The position numbers and the translations under genes are program-made. This document shows positions 18,584 through 27,105 of a DNA stretch of 64,000 nucleotides, piece by piece. Every line of letters begins with the position of its first letter. The first letter of the stretch is position 1. Under the pieces are notes generated by a model, which saw nothing but the letters and a program-made list of their open reading frames with translations, had not been told where the DNA came from and ran no database searches. The DNA comes from Dechloromonas sp. (GTDB lineage: Bacteria > Pseudomonadota > Gammaproteobacteria > Burkholderiales > Rhodocyclaceae), in contig JAABQV010000012.1 of the NCBI GenBank assembly GCA_011391255.1, positions 1 to 64,000 on the forward strand. The letters run 5' to 3'.

Positions 18584-19639
18584 ATGTGTACGGTATGTGG
18601 TTGCGGCGCGGGCGAGACGCGCATTGAAGGCGAAGCGAACGAACATTCGCATGAGCATACCCACGTCCACGAGGACGGTAGCGTGCATAGCCACGACCAT
18701 GGCGACGGCCATCAGCACAGCCATGCAGCAGCGGTGGCCGGTGTGCATGAGCACCGCCATCAGCATGCGGACGGCAGCGAACATGCGCATAGCCATGTTC
18801 ATCAGGGCGAACACGCCCACGCCCACGATCATCATCACGAACACGCGGTCGGTGCCGATCTTGATTACGGCAGCGGCCCGGCGCGCGCCCATGCGCCAGG
18901 TTTGTCGCAGTCGCGTATGGTGCAGATCGAGCAGGATATTCTCTCCAAGAACAACACCTACGCCGCCGCCAATCGTTCGTGGTTCGATGAGCACGGTGTT
19001 TTCGCACTCAATCTGGTTTCCAGCCCTGGTTCCGGCAAAACCGCGCTGCTGGTCAAAACCATCGAACTGCTTAAAGGCAAGGTGGCGATCAATGTCGTCG
19101 AGGGCGATCAGCAGACCTCGAACGACGCCGAGCGCATCCGTGCGACCGGCGTTCAGGCGCTGCAAATCAATACCGGCAAAGGCTGCCATCTCGACGGCCA
19201 CATGGTCGGCCACGCCATGCAGCGCATGCAGCCGGCTGACGAGTCGCTGTTTCTGATTGAAAACGTCGGCAATCTGGTCTGCCCGGCGGCGTTTGATCTC
19301 GGCGAGCAGCACAAGGTCGCCATTCTCTCGGTGACCGAGGGCGAGGACAAACCGCTCAAGTATCCGGACATGTTCGCCGCCGCCGATGTCATGCTGCTCA
19401 ACAAATGCGACCTGCTGCCCTACCTCGAATTCGACGCCGATCTCGCTGAAGCCAATGCCCGGCGGGTCAATCCGCATCTGACCATCTTCCGCGTTTCAGC
19501 CAGTAGCGGTGACGGCCTCTCGGCCTGGGTCTCGTGGATCGAATCCGGTCTCGAAGCGCAACGCGGCAAACGTGCTGAAACCGTCGACAACCTCAAGGCG
19601 CGCATCGCCGAACTGGAGCGCAAGCTCGCCGCTTCATGA
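18584..19639 (+). CDS. hypB: Hydrogenase nickel incorporation GTPase HypB
   Basis: 351 residues. The N-terminus [10 protein letters not shown] has the high-affinity nickel site. Residues 21-87 form a histidine-rich region with 26 histidines. The G domain starts near 110, with P-loop [11 protein letters not shown] (about 147-157) and guanine-specificity motif NKCDLL. The C-terminal 40 residues form a short charged helix. It hydrolyses GTP to drive nickel insertion, and the histidine tract probably stores nickel as in rhizobial HypB. Strong ribosome binding site AAGGAGACAGGAT. It overlaps hypF by four bases. Confidence 0.95.
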   Translation: MCTVCGCGAGETRIEGEANEHSHEHTHVHEDGSVHSHDHGDGHQHSHAAAVAGVHEHRHQHADGSEHAHSHVHQGEHAHAHDHHHEHAVGADLDYGSGPARAHAPGLSQSRMVQIEQDILSKNNTYAAANRSWFDEHGVFALNLVSSPGSGKTALLVKTIELLKGKVAINVVEGDQQTSNDAERIRATGVQALQINTGKGCHLDGHMVGHAMQRMQPADESLFLIENVGNLVCPAAFDLGEQHKVAILSVTEGEDKPLKYPDMFAAADVMLLNKCDLLPYLEFDADLAEANARRVNPHLTIFRVSASSGDGLSAWVSWIESGLEAQRGKRAETVDNLKARIAELERKLAAS

Positions 19640-21996
19640 GTGCCTGCTGCATCAAGGTGCGCGGGCTCGTGCAGGGCGTCGGCTTCCGGCCTTACGTCTG
19701 GCGCTTGGCTAATGAGCTTGGATTAAGCGGTTGGGTGCGTAATGACAGTGCCGGGGTGACGGTTACGGTCGACGGCGAAAATGTGCCGGAATTTCTCGCT
19801 CGCCTGCCGCATGAATTACCGGTGCTGGCGAGGATTGACTCGCTTGAGGTTGATGAAATCGGTGAAATCGGGTTTGAAACCGGGCACGAAACCGGGGACA
19901 GACCACGGTTTTCCTTCGCAGAAAACCGTGGTCTGTCCCCGTTTTTCGTTATTCTCGATAGCGAAAGCGGCGAGGTAGGCACCGCCATTGGTCCCGATGC
20001 CGGCATCTGCCCTGACTGTATTGCTGATATCTGCAACCCGCAGAGCCGGCGCTGGCGCTATGCCTTCACCACCTGCACTCATTGCGGCCCGCGTTATACG
20101 GTGAGCCGCGGGATTCCTTACGACCGGGCGCAGACCAGTCTGGCGCCGTTTCCGCTCTGTTCGACTTGCGCGGTGGAATACGCCAATCCGGCGGATCGTC
20201 GCTTTCATGCCGAGACGACGTGCTGCCCGGATTGCGGGCCGCGGCTGGTCCTCTCCCCCGGCCCCTCTCCCCTAGGGGGCGAGGGGAGTGTGCTTGATCC
20301 GCTGGCTGAAACCGTGCGTTTGCTGCGCGCGGGAAAGATTGTCGCGATCAAGGGGCTCGGCGGCTTTCACCTCGCCTGCGATGCGCGCAATGCTGAAGCC
20401 GTTGCCGAGTTGCGCCGGCGCAAGCAGCGTGAGGCCAAGCCGTTTGCCGTGATGGCTTTGAACAGCGCTTCGCTGGCCGGCTATGCACAAATCGACGCCG
20501 AGCATGAAGCGCTGCGCGACAGCCCGGCAGCGCCCATCGTGCTGTGCCCGAAAGCTGCGCAAGAGCTGACGGGCGTTGCTCCCGACCTCGCATGGCTCGG
20601 CACCATGCGCCCGGCGACGCCGCTGCATCTGCTGCTTTGGCACGAAGCCGCCGGACGCCCGGCCGGCACTGACTGGTTGACGCAGCCGCACGAACTCTTG
20701 CTGGTGATGACCAGCGCCAACCCGCAAGGTGAGCCGCTGGTGATCGGTAACGACGAGGCGCAAGAGCGGCTGGCGGGGATTGCTGACGCCTTCCTGATGC
20801 ACGATCGAGACATAGTCATTCGCTGCGATGATTCGCTGGTCAAGCCGGGCGGCGTGCTGCGCCGGGCGCGTGGCTTTACGCCGTTGCCGATTGCGCTGGC
20901 CGACGATGGCCCGACGGTGCTGGCGCTTGGCGCCTACCTGAAAAATACGCTGTGCGTAATGAAAGGCCGTCAGGCCTTTTTGTCGCAGCACATCGGCGGT
21001 CTCGATAACGCGGCGGCGATTGGCTTTCTTGAGGAAAGCGTCATTCACCTGCTGGCAATTCTTGATGTAAAGCCTGATTTAATCGCCCACGACTTGCACC
21101 CCGATTTTGCCTCGACCCATCTTGCCCTGCGTCTGGCTGCCGAACTCGGCGTGCCGGCCATCGGCGTCGCCCATCACCACGCGCACATCGCGGCGATTTG
21201 CGCCGAGCATGGCGTTAATGAGCCGCTGCTTGGGCTGGCGATCGACGGCGTTGGCCTCGGCCCGGATGGCGGCTTGTGGGGCGGCGAATTGTTGCGTGTC
21301 GATGGCGCCGACTGCCAGCGCCTCGGACACCTCAAACCGCTGGCTCTGCCCGGTGGTGACCGCGCTGCGCGTGAGCCGTGGCGGATGGCAGTTTCAGCCC
21401 TGCACGCCGCCGGTTTGAGCGAGCGGGTGCCGGCCTGGCTGGCTCGTCGTTATCCGCAGCGCGACGCCAAACCGCTGCTCGCCATGCTCGATAAAAACCT
21501 GCGTTGCCCCCCGACATCCAGCCTCGGCCGCCTCTTCGATGCCGCCGCCGGCTTGCTCGGCTTGCGCGCCGAATCTTTTTACGAAGGCCAGGCGGCGATG
21601 GAACTGGAAGGCCTTGCCGCTGCGCACGGCTCAGTGCCGGCGATGGCCGGTGGTATGCGGCTGACTGATAATATCGCTGACTTTTCACCCGTGCTGATGG
21701 CGCTGGCCGATTGTGATGCTCCCGGCTACGGTGCTGCCTTATTTCACGCAACGCTGGCAAATGGTCTGGCGCAGTGGATAATTGCTACACCCCAAGAGTG
21801 CTTCCTGCGGGGCGCGGTCAACCGGGAAAAACTGTCAAAAATTGCGATTGGAGGTGGCTGCGCGATGAATACTATTTTGATGAGCGCATTACGTGCGCAA
21901 CTGGTCGCCGCTGGCATTGTCGTGCTGGAGGCCATTCAGGCGCCAGCCAATGACGGCGGTTTGGCGCTCGGCCAGGCCTGGCTGGCGCGCCGCTGA
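19636..21996 (+). CDS. hypF: Carbamoyltransferase HypF
   Basis: 786 residues. Order: acylphosphatase domain ([18 protein letters not shown], about 8-25), two zinc fingers (CPDC...CTHCGPRYT and CSTC...CPDCGPR, about 125-205), a YrdC-like domain, and a Kae1-like domain with HHHAHIA. It makes thiocarboxamide on HypE from carbamoyl phosphate, the source of the cyanide ligands of [NiFe]-hydrogenase. Two palindromic DNA elements sit in frame inside it, one between the acylphosphatase domain and the zinc fingers (19893-19941) and one after the second finger (20251-20288). Neither interrupts a recognised catalytic motif. It overlaps hypB and the following gene. Confidence 0.93.
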   Translation: MSACCIKVRGLVQGVGFRPYVWRLANELGLSGWVRNDSAGVTVTVDGENVPEFLARLPHELPVLARIDSLEVDEIGEIGFETGHETGDRPRFSFAENRGLSPFFVILDSESGEVGTAIGPDAGICPDCIADICNPQSRRWRYAFTTCTHCGPRYTVSRGIPYDRAQTSLAPFPLCSTCAVEYANPADRRFHAETTCCPDCGPRLVLSPGPSPLGGEGSVLDPLAETVRLLRAGKIVAIKGLGGFHLACDARNAEAVAELRRRKQREAKPFAVMALNSASLAGYAQIDAEHEALRDSPAAPIVLCPKAAQELTGVAPDLAWLGTMRPATPLHLLLWHEAAGRPAGTDWLTQPHELLLVMTSANPQGEPLVIGNDEAQERLAGIADAFLMHDRDIVIRCDDSLVKPGGVLRRARGFTPLPIALADDGPTVLALGAYLKNTLCVMKGRQAFLSQHIGGLDNAAAIGFLEESVIHLLAILDVKPDLIAHDLHPDFASTHLALRLAAELGVPAIGVAHHHAHIAAICAEHGVNEPLLGLAIDGVGLGPDGGLWGGELLRVDGADCQRLGHLKPLALPGGDRAAREPWRMAVSALHAAGLSERVPAWLARRYPQRDAKPLLAMLDKNLRCPPTSSLGRLFDAAAGLLGLRAESFYEGQAAMELEGLAAAHGSVPAMAGGMRLTDNIADFSPVLMALADCDAPGYGAALFHATLANGLAQWIIATPQECFLRGAVNREKLSKIAIGGGCAMNTILMSALRAQLVAAGIVVLEAIQAPANDGGLALGQAWLARR
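19893..19941. repeat. Perfect 21-bp inverted repeat inside hypF (REP-like)
   Basis: CGGGGACAGACCACGGTTTTC (19893-19913) is exactly complementary to 19921-19941, with a 7-base loop between them. It encodes about 17 in-frame residues rich in Arg, Phe and Gly that have no counterpart in HypF proteins as I know them. GGGGACAGACCACG-type palindromes resemble extragenic REP elements mobilised by REP-associated transposases; that identity is from memory and unproved here. Confidence 0.75.
20251..20288. repeat. Second palindromic element inside hypF
   Basis: CCCCTCTCCCC (20262-20272) pairs with 20276-20286 with one mismatch around a TAG loop. The GC-only run encodes [13 protein letters not shown], a translation seen where this kind of palindrome enters genes. 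It lies in the loop after the second HypF zinc finger, a place where family members vary. Confidence 0.65.
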
Positions 21997-22277
21997 TGTG
22001 TCTGTCGATCCCTAAACAAGTCGTCGCCTGGGAGGGCGAAGGTGAATTTGCCTGGCTTGAGCGCGACGGTCAGCGCGAGCAGGTCAACATGATGTTGCTC
22101 GGCGCCCAGCCGCTTGGCACCTGGGTGCTCACCTCGCATGGCCTGGCGCGCGAAGTGATTGCCGACGATCAGCGCCAGCTGATTGAAGATGCGCTGAGCG
22201 CTGTTGCCGCTGCCCTCGATGATGACTACGATCCGCAACAGCACTTTCGTGATTTGTCGCCCGGTCGCCATGACTGA
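21996..22277 (+). CDS. hupF: HypC-family hydrogenase chaperone (HupF/HoxL type)
   Basis: 93 residues beginning MCLSIPKQV, with the essential Cys2 of the HypC family. It is longer than the HypC encoded 0.8 kb downstream, and the C-terminal 35 residues are charged. In operons with two such proteins, the HupF/HoxL member is thought to protect or hand over the Fe(CN)2CO group for an uptake hydrogenase, especially with oxygen present, working with HoxV/HupK. Its start overlaps the hypF stop by one base and its end overlaps hybE by eight bases. Confidence 0.85.
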   Translation: MCLSIPKQVVAWEGEGEFAWLERDGQREQVNMMLLGAQPLGTWVLTSHGLAREVIADDQRQLIEDALSAVAAALDDDYDPQQHFRDLSPGRHD

Positions 22278-22764
22278 CACGGTTTTTCTCGATGATCCGT
22301 CTGAGGTGATCGCCGCGCATTACGCGCAGGTCTGGGAGTCTGGCACAGCGCCGGCCGGCGAGATCAATCCGCGATTGTCGGTCGCCGTGCTCAGTTTTGT
22401 CCGCTGTCAGGACGACTGGCTGGGTGCCGTCATCACGCCCTGGGCGATTCATTTAATCTTGATGAACGGTGGCGGTTGTTTGTGGGGCGACATTCCGCCG
22501 GGGCAACTGCGTTATGTCAGGTTGCCCGGTGGCGCCCAGGGTTTTATCGCCGATGGCGACCCGGAGATAGGCGCGTGGCAGTATGCGTCGTTACTTGATT
22601 CAATCGGCGAGGTTGTCGACATGAGAGCCGCGCGATTGATTGCCAACGATGGATTGCGCCTTGCCCTTGGTCTTTCTGCAGAGGCCGTTGATCAGCCGGT
22701 GGAGCCGAAGCCACCGGTCTCGCGGCGCGGTTTTTTGCGCCGGTTGGCCGGCAAGCGTGATTGA
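22270..22764 (+). CDS. hybE: [NiFe]-hydrogenase assembly chaperone HybE/HupJ
   Basis: 164 residues from the ATG at 22270, which overlaps the previous gene by eight bases; a longer upstream reading is unlikely. It contains the HybE-type core with VITPWAIHLILMNGGG and GDIPPGQLRYVRLP. HybE/HupJ/HoxT proteins proofread the hydrogenase precursor before Tat export of the small subunit. Unusually, the C-terminus reads SRRGFLRRLAGKRD, which matches the twin-arginine motif SRRxFL but cannot be an N-terminal signal. Confidence 0.85.
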   Translation: MTDTVFLDDPSEVIAAHYAQVWESGTAPAGEINPRLSVAVLSFVRCQDDWLGAVITPWAIHLILMNGGGCLWGDIPPGQLRYVRLPGGAQGFIADGDPEIGAWQYASLLDSIGEVVDMRAARLIANDGLRLALGLSAEAVDQPVEPKPPVSRRGFLRRLAGKRD

Positions 22765-22782
22765 AGTTTAAGGAGAAAACGA

Positions 22783-23022
22783 ATGTGTCTGGCGATTCCC
22801 GCTCAGGTTGTTGAATTGCGCGAAGGCGACAATGCCGTGGTCGATCTGGCCGGCGTCCGCAAGGAAATCTCGCTGTCGCTGGTTGAAAATATCGCGCTCG
22901 GCGATTACGTCATCGTCCATGTCGGCTATGCGCTCAACAAGCTCGATCCGGAAGAGGCCGCCAAAACCTTGGCGCTCTTTGCCGAGCTTGGTCAGTTGGG
23001 CGACGCGGCGACGATGCACTGA
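22783..23022 (+). CDS. hypC: Hydrogenase assembly chaperone HypC
   Basis: 79 residues beginning MCLAIPAQVVELREG, the standard HypC start with catalytic Cys2 after Met removal. HypC binds HypD and carries the Fe(CN)2CO group to the large-subunit precursor. AAGGAGAAAACG provides a strong ribosome binding site. The stop overlaps the hypD ATG by one base. Confidence 0.95.
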   Translation: MCLAIPAQVVELREGDNAVVDLAGVRKEISLSLVENIALGDYVIVHVGYALNKLDPEEAAKTLALFAELGQLGDAATMH

Positions 23023-24146
23023 TGAAATACATCGACGAATTCCGCGACGGCGAAGTGGCGCAAGGCATCGCCGGGGCGATAGCGCGCGAGGTAAATCCGG
23101 ATCGCCGCTACCATTTTATGGAGTTCTGCGGCGGCCACACGCACGCCATTTCGCGTTACGGTGTTACTGACTTGCTGCCGCCCAACGTGCAGATGATCCA
23201 TGGCCCCGGCTGCCCGGTTTGCGTGCTGCCGATCGGCCGCGTCGATCAGGCGATAAAGTTGGCGCTGGAGCAGGAAGTGACCCTGTGTACCTATGGAGAC
23301 TGCCTGCGCGTGCCGGCGTCCGATGGCTTGTCATTGCTCAAGGCGAAGGCGCGCGGTGGTGATATCCGGATGATTTATTCGAGTGCCGATGCCTTGGCGT
23401 TGGCGCAAAAATACCCCGAGCGACAGGTGGTGTTTTTTGCCATTGGCTTCGAGACGACGACGCCGCCGACGGCGGTAGTGATCAGGCAGGCCGCCGCGCT
23501 CGGCTTGAAGAATTTTTCAGTGCTTTGTTGCCATGTTCTGACGCCCTCAGCGATGGCCAGTATCCTGCAGTCGCCAGAAATTGGTGTTTCAGGGACGGTG
23601 CAAATTGACGGTTTCATTGGGCCGGCTCACGTGTCGACGATTATCGGCAGTCGCCCCTACGAGTTTGTTGCTGCGGAATACGGCAAACCTGTCGTCATCG
23701 CCGGCTTTGAGCCGCTTGATGTGATGCAGGCGGTGCGCATGTTGATCCGCCAGGTCAATGAAGGGCGGGCGGAAGTGGAAAACGAGTTCTCACGCGCGGT
23801 TGACCGCAATGGCAACGTCAAGGCGCAAAAACTGGTTGCCGAAGTCTTCGAGTTGCGCGAAACCTTCGAGTGGCGCGGTTTGGGCGTTTTGCCGCATTCG
23901 GCGCTGCAAATACGCCAGGAATTTGCTGAATTTGATGCCGAGAAACGCTTTCCGCTGGACTACGTGCCGGTGGCGGATCACCAAGCCTGTGATTGTGCGG
24001 CGATTCTGCGCGGCGTCAAAAAGCCGCAGGACTGCAAATTGTTCGGCACCGTTTGTACGCCGGAGAATGCGATCGGTTCGTGCATGGTGTCCTCGGAGGG
24101 GGCGTGCGCCGCGCACTATTCGTATGGGCGGTACAAGGATGTCTGA
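23022..24146 (+). CDS. hypD: Fe(CN)2CO assembly protein HypD
   Basis: 374 residues, normal length. Visible: FCGGHTHAISRYG (about 39-51) and HGPGCPVCVLP (about 66-76), the cysteine motifs that bind iron and relay electrons. The C-terminal 4Fe-4S ligands are CDCAAILRG, CKLFGTVC and GSCMVSSEGAC. With HypC it is the scaffold on which iron receives its CN and CO ligands. It overlaps hypE by eight bases. Confidence 0.95.
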   Translation: MKYIDEFRDGEVAQGIAGAIAREVNPDRRYHFMEFCGGHTHAISRYGVTDLLPPNVQMIHGPGCPVCVLPIGRVDQAIKLALEQEVTLCTYGDCLRVPASDGLSLLKAKARGGDIRMIYSSADALALAQKYPERQVVFFAIGFETTTPPTAVVIRQAAALGLKNFSVLCCHVLTPSAMASILQSPEIGVSGTVQIDGFIGPAHVSTIIGSRPYEFVAAEYGKPVVIAGFEPLDVMQAVRMLIRQVNEGRAEVENEFSRAVDRNGNVKAQKLVAEVFELRETFEWRGLGVLPHSALQIRQEFAEFDAEKRFPLDYVPVADHQACDCAAILRGVKKPQDCKLFGTVCTPENAIGSCMVSSEGACAAHYSYGRYKDV

Positions 24147-25191
24147 AACCCGCAAAAATTATGTCCGGCCGCTTGACCTCAAGCACGGCCAAGTCGACAT
24201 GGCACACGGCTCCGGCGGCCGGGCGATGGCCCAGTTGATCGAGGAGTTGTTCGCCAAATACCTCGGAAACGAATACCTCGCCCAAGGTGACGACGGTGCC
24301 TTGCTGCCACCCCTCGGCGCCGGCAAATTGGTGATGGCCACCGATTGCCACGTCGTTTCGCCCCTGTTTTTCCCCGGTGGCGATATCGGTTGCCTGTCGG
24401 TGCATGGCACGATCAACGACGTTGCGATGATGGGCGCGCAGCCCTTGTGGCTGGCCGCCGGCTTCATTCTCGAAGAAGGTTTCCCGCTCTCCGATCTGGC
24501 GCGCATTGTGCAAAGCATGGCGGCGGCGGCGAAGGAGGCCGGGGTGCCGATTGTTACCGGCGATACAAAGGTCGTCGAGCGCGGCAAGGGCGATGGGGTT
24601 TTTATCACGACCACCGGCGTTGGTGTCGTCGCGCCGGGCATGGAACTCTCCGGTAACAAGGCGCGGCCGGGTGATGCGATTCTGGTTTCCGGCACGCTCG
24701 GCGATCACGGCATGGCGATCATGGCCGAGCGCGAGAGCCTCGGGTTTGATTCGCTGATTGTCTCCGATACGGCGGCATTGCACGGCCTGATCGCCGCGAT
24801 GCGCGCTAGCGGTGCCGAGATTCACGTGCTGCGCGACCCGACGCGTGGCGGTCTGGCGACTACCCTAAACGAAATCGCCAGGCAAAGCGGTGTCGGCATG
24901 ATGTTGCAGGAAAAAGCCTTACCGGTTCAGCCGGCGGTCAGTGCCGCCTGCGAATTTTTGGGGTTGGATCCGCTGTATGTTGCCAATGAGGGCAAACTGG
25001 TCGCCATCTGCGCCGCCGGCGATGCCGAAAAGCTATTGTCGGCGATGCGCGCTCACCCGCTGGGTGGCGCAGCAGCTATTGTCGGTACGGTGCATGTTGA
25101 TGATCACCATTTTGTGCAAATGACCACCAGCTTTGGTGGCAAGCGCATCGTCGACTGGCTGAGCGGTGATCAATTGCCGCGTATTTGCTGA
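24139..25191 (+). CDS. hypE: Hydrogenase maturation protein HypE
   Basis: 350 residues from the ATG at 24139; the much longer upstream reading lies within hypD in another frame and is rejected. PurM-like ATP-binding fold with GDDGALLPP and MATDCHVVSP in the N-half. The C-terminus is PRIC, whose cysteine receives the carbamoyl group from HypF and dehydrates it to thiocyanate. Last gene of the maturation operon. No terminator hairpin is evident after it. Confidence 0.95.
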   Translation: MSETRKNYVRPLDLKHGQVDMAHGSGGRAMAQLIEELFAKYLGNEYLAQGDDGALLPPLGAGKLVMATDCHVVSPLFFPGGDIGCLSVHGTINDVAMMGAQPLWLAAGFILEEGFPLSDLARIVQSMAAAAKEAGVPIVTGDTKVVERGKGDGVFITTTGVGVVAPGMELSGNKARPGDAILVSGTLGDHGMAIMAERESLGFDSLIVSDTAALHGLIAAMRASGAEIHVLRDPTRGGLATTLNEIARQSGVGMMLQEKALPVQPAVSAACEFLGLDPLYVANEGKLVAICAAGDAEKLLSAMRAHPLGGAAAIVGTVHVDDHHFVQMTTSFGGKRIVDWLSGDQLPRIC

Positions 25192-25198
25192 GTCTGGA

Positions 25199-25405
25199 TC
25201 AGCGGCGTTGGGCGATGACCAGCGACAGCACTTCGCCCACTTCAGCAATGACCAGAGCGCGAGCATCGTCGATACCATCGGCGTTACGGACATGGAAAAT
25301 GTCCGGGCTGCCGTCAAGGTAACGCAGGGCGGCAATGTATTCGGGCCGCGATGCGGGTTTGGAAGGGTTGCTGCGGGTGGCGGCCGGCTTAAGTTGCGCG
25401 TGCAT
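25199..25405 (-). CDS. Small hypothetical protein, 68 residues
   Basis: Likely start ATG at 25405 with GGGGATGAAAAT upstream; a longer reading to 25507 exists without a better site. The product is soluble, with a basic, proline-containing N-third and a regular C-terminal part (PEYIAALRYLDGSPDIFHV and on) that looks like a small alpha/beta domain. I do not recognise it. It is convergent with hypE, ending eight bases from it, and faces away from nikR. A nickel or hydrogenase connection is only suggested by position. Confidence 0.5.
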   Translation of the reverse strand: MHAQLKPAATRSNPSKPASRPEYIAALRYLDGSPDIFHVRNADGIDDARALVIAEVGEVLSLVIAQRR

Positions 25406-25691
25406 ATTTTCATCCCCATGATGTTGTTGCAGTGCATCGTAAACAAACTTAAACAATTGAAAAATATGGCAAAGGTTATAGATATATGCAACATGGGATG
25501 TCGCCACCAGCGAGCTATTGATCGGCCGTCATTCAGCGCGCCGGCATAAGCAGAAAAAACTCCATTGGTATGCAAAATTTCCCCGCCTCATCGTTTTCAA
25601 AACAGCCGTGGTGAGTGATGATTGCTCCAGGCTTGATAAACGCAGCGAATCGCGGCATGCTGATCAGGACTCTTGCAGGGGGCATATCACG
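25406..25691. other. Intergenic region before nikR
   Basis: 286 bases with an A/T-rich patch near 25440-25500. It probably holds divergent promoters for nikR and the small minus-strand gene. I found no clear NikR dyad, hairpin or convincing ORF in it. Confidence 0.4.
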
Positions 25692-26156
25692 ATGGATCGT
25701 TTCACTATTTCGTTGGACGAGGCGCTGGCCAGTCAGTTTGACCAGCTGATCGCTGCGCGTGGTTATAGCAACCGCTCTGAAGCAGTGCGTGACCTGATTC
25801 GCGGGGCGATCGAGAGTGACCGCCTGCGTGACCCGCCGGCAGGCCATTGCGTAGCCAATCTGTCTTACGTGTTTAATCATCACGAACGCCTATTGGCCGA
25901 GCGCCTGACTGGTTTGCAGCACGATCATCACGATTTGACGGTGGCAGCAATGCACAGCCACCTTGACCACGACAATTGTCTGGAGTCGGTAATCCTCAAG
26001 GGTGCCACTGCCGAGATCCGCCAGTTTGCCGATCTTTTGATGGCGGAGAGCGGGGTTCGCCACGGCAAGCTCAACTTGATCGCGCTTGAACCAGAAAATC
26101 ACCATGCGCACGACGAGCACGGGATCGAGCACGTCCATTACCGTCCTGCCCGCTAG
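25692..26156 (+). CDS. nikR: Nickel-responsive regulator NikR
   Basis: 154 residues from the ATG at 25692; MDRFTISLDEALASQFDQL is the canonical ribbon-helix-helix start, so the longer upstream reading is rejected. The DNA-binding domain is 1-50 (SNRSEAVRDLIRGAI) and the ACT-like nickel domain follows. The nickel ligands match E. coli NikR: His in LQHDHHDL, then MHSHLDHDNCLE supplying His-x-His and Cys. The C-terminus has extra histidines (ENHHAHDEHGIEHVHY). It represses nickel uptake when nickel is ample. Next to a permease whose upstream region has a NikR-like dyad. Confidence 0.94.
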   Translation: MDRFTISLDEALASQFDQLIAARGYSNRSEAVRDLIRGAIESDRLRDPPAGHCVANLSYVFNHHERLLAERLTGLQHDHHDLTVAAMHSHLDHDNCLESVILKGATAEIRQFADLLMAESGVRHGKLNLIALEPENHHAHDEHGIEHVHYRPAR

Positions 26157-26218
26157 AGAGGCAACGGGCCAAGGGCGGTGAAGTACGAAAGATGACTTAT
26201 TGCATTGGCGTGTAAATA

Positions 26219-26245
26219 GTATGAAAATCTGTATTTTCGTCATAC
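26219..26245. promoter_or_regulatory. NikR operator-like dyad before the nickel permease
   Basis: GTATGA (26219-26224) and TCATAC (26240-26245) form a perfect 6-bp dyad with a 15-base spacer. The E. coli nik operator uses the same half-sites with 16 bases. It ends seven bases before the permease ATG, so bound NikR would cover the promoter or ribosome entry site. Confidence 0.75.
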
Positions 26246-26252
26246 CGGCGCC

Positions 26253-27062
26253 ATGGAAACCCTCCCTACCGACTGGCTGTCACTCCTGATCCTGACCTTC
26301 GTGCTCGGCATGAAGCACGGTTTTGATGCCGACCATTTGGCGACGATTGATGGTCTGACGCGTTACAACATTCGCACTAAACCCCGCTTGGCCCGCTATT
26401 GCGGCACGCTCTTTTCCCTCGGCCACGGCGCCGTGGTGATGGCGATCGCCCTCGGTGTTTCGGCCATTGCCGGCCAGTGGGAGGTGCCGGAATGGTTCGG
26501 CACCCTTGGCTCGCTGATTTCGATTGCCTTTCTTGTCGCGCTCGGCAGCCTCAATCTGGCCGCCGTGCTGCGCGCCGAACCGGATCAACTGGTGCAGCCG
26601 GTCGGTCTCAAGGGACGTTTGCTCGGCAATCTGCGGCATGCCTCGCATCCGGCGCTGATTGCGCTGGTCGGCGCACTCTTCGCACTTTCTTTCGATACCC
26701 TGTCGCAGGCCGCCTTTTTTGCCCTGACCGCCAACCAATACGGCGGCTGGCAGCACGCGCTGCTGCTCGCCTCGCTGTTCATGTTCGGCATGTTGTTGAC
26801 TGATGGCATCAACGGCCTGTGGATTGCCCGCCTGATTGCCCGCGCCGATCAGGTCGCGCTGGTTGCCTCGCGCGTCATGGGGCTGGTTGTCTCCGGTATC
26901 AGTCTGCTGGTTGCCGCTTTTGGCGCCGCCAAGCTGTGGTCGCCAGCGGTGGATGCCTGGAGTGACGGCAAGGAACTGATCTTTGGCTTTTCACTGGTGC
27001 TGATCATAGCCCTCAGTTTTCTGGTGGCAGTCCGGTTGACGCGCCGTCCGGCGCTGGTTTAG
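26253..27062 (+). CDS. hoxN: Nickel/cobalt permease (HoxN/NixA family)
   Basis: 269 residues, about eight membrane helices. The NiCoT signature GMKHGFDADHLATIDGLTR (about 21-39) contains the H-x4-DH metal motif in the second helix. It imports nickel (perhaps cobalt) across the inner membrane at high affinity. It follows nikR in the same direction and has a NikR-like dyad directly upstream, so repression by nickel is expected. It supplies metal for the hydrogenase maturation operon. Followed by a terminator. Confidence 0.92.
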   Translation: METLPTDWLSLLILTFVLGMKHGFDADHLATIDGLTRYNIRTKPRLARYCGTLFSLGHGAVVMAIALGVSAIAGQWEVPEWFGTLGSLISIAFLVALGSLNLAAVLRAEPDQLVQPVGLKGRLLGNLRHASHPALIALVGALFALSFDTLSQAAFFALTANQYGGWQHALLLASLFMFGMLLTDGINGLWIARLIARADQVALVASRVMGLVVSGISLLVAAFGAAKLWSPAVDAWSDGKELIFGFSLVLIIALSFLVAVRLTRRPALV

Positions 27063-27080
27063 ATAAAACAAGTGGGCAAG

Positions 27081-27101
27081 GCCGGGAAACCGGCTTTTTT
27101 T
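27081..27101 (+). terminator. Terminator between nickel permease and TonB receptor
   Basis: GCCGG-GAAA-CCGGC (27081-27094) with a stable GAAA tetraloop, followed by seven T. Only four bases separate the T-run from the receptor ATG. Confidence 0.8.
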
Positions 27102-27105
27102 AGCG

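Noticed and set aside
18640..18850. CRISPR-like or tandem DNA repeat
   Set aside because: The repeated CAT/CAC pattern encodes the histidine tract of HypB and is irregular; no spaced identical repeats.
18542..19477. 311-codon minus-strand frame opposite hypB
   Set aside because: Its odd Met/Val-rich sequence is the complement of the histidine repeats of hypB.
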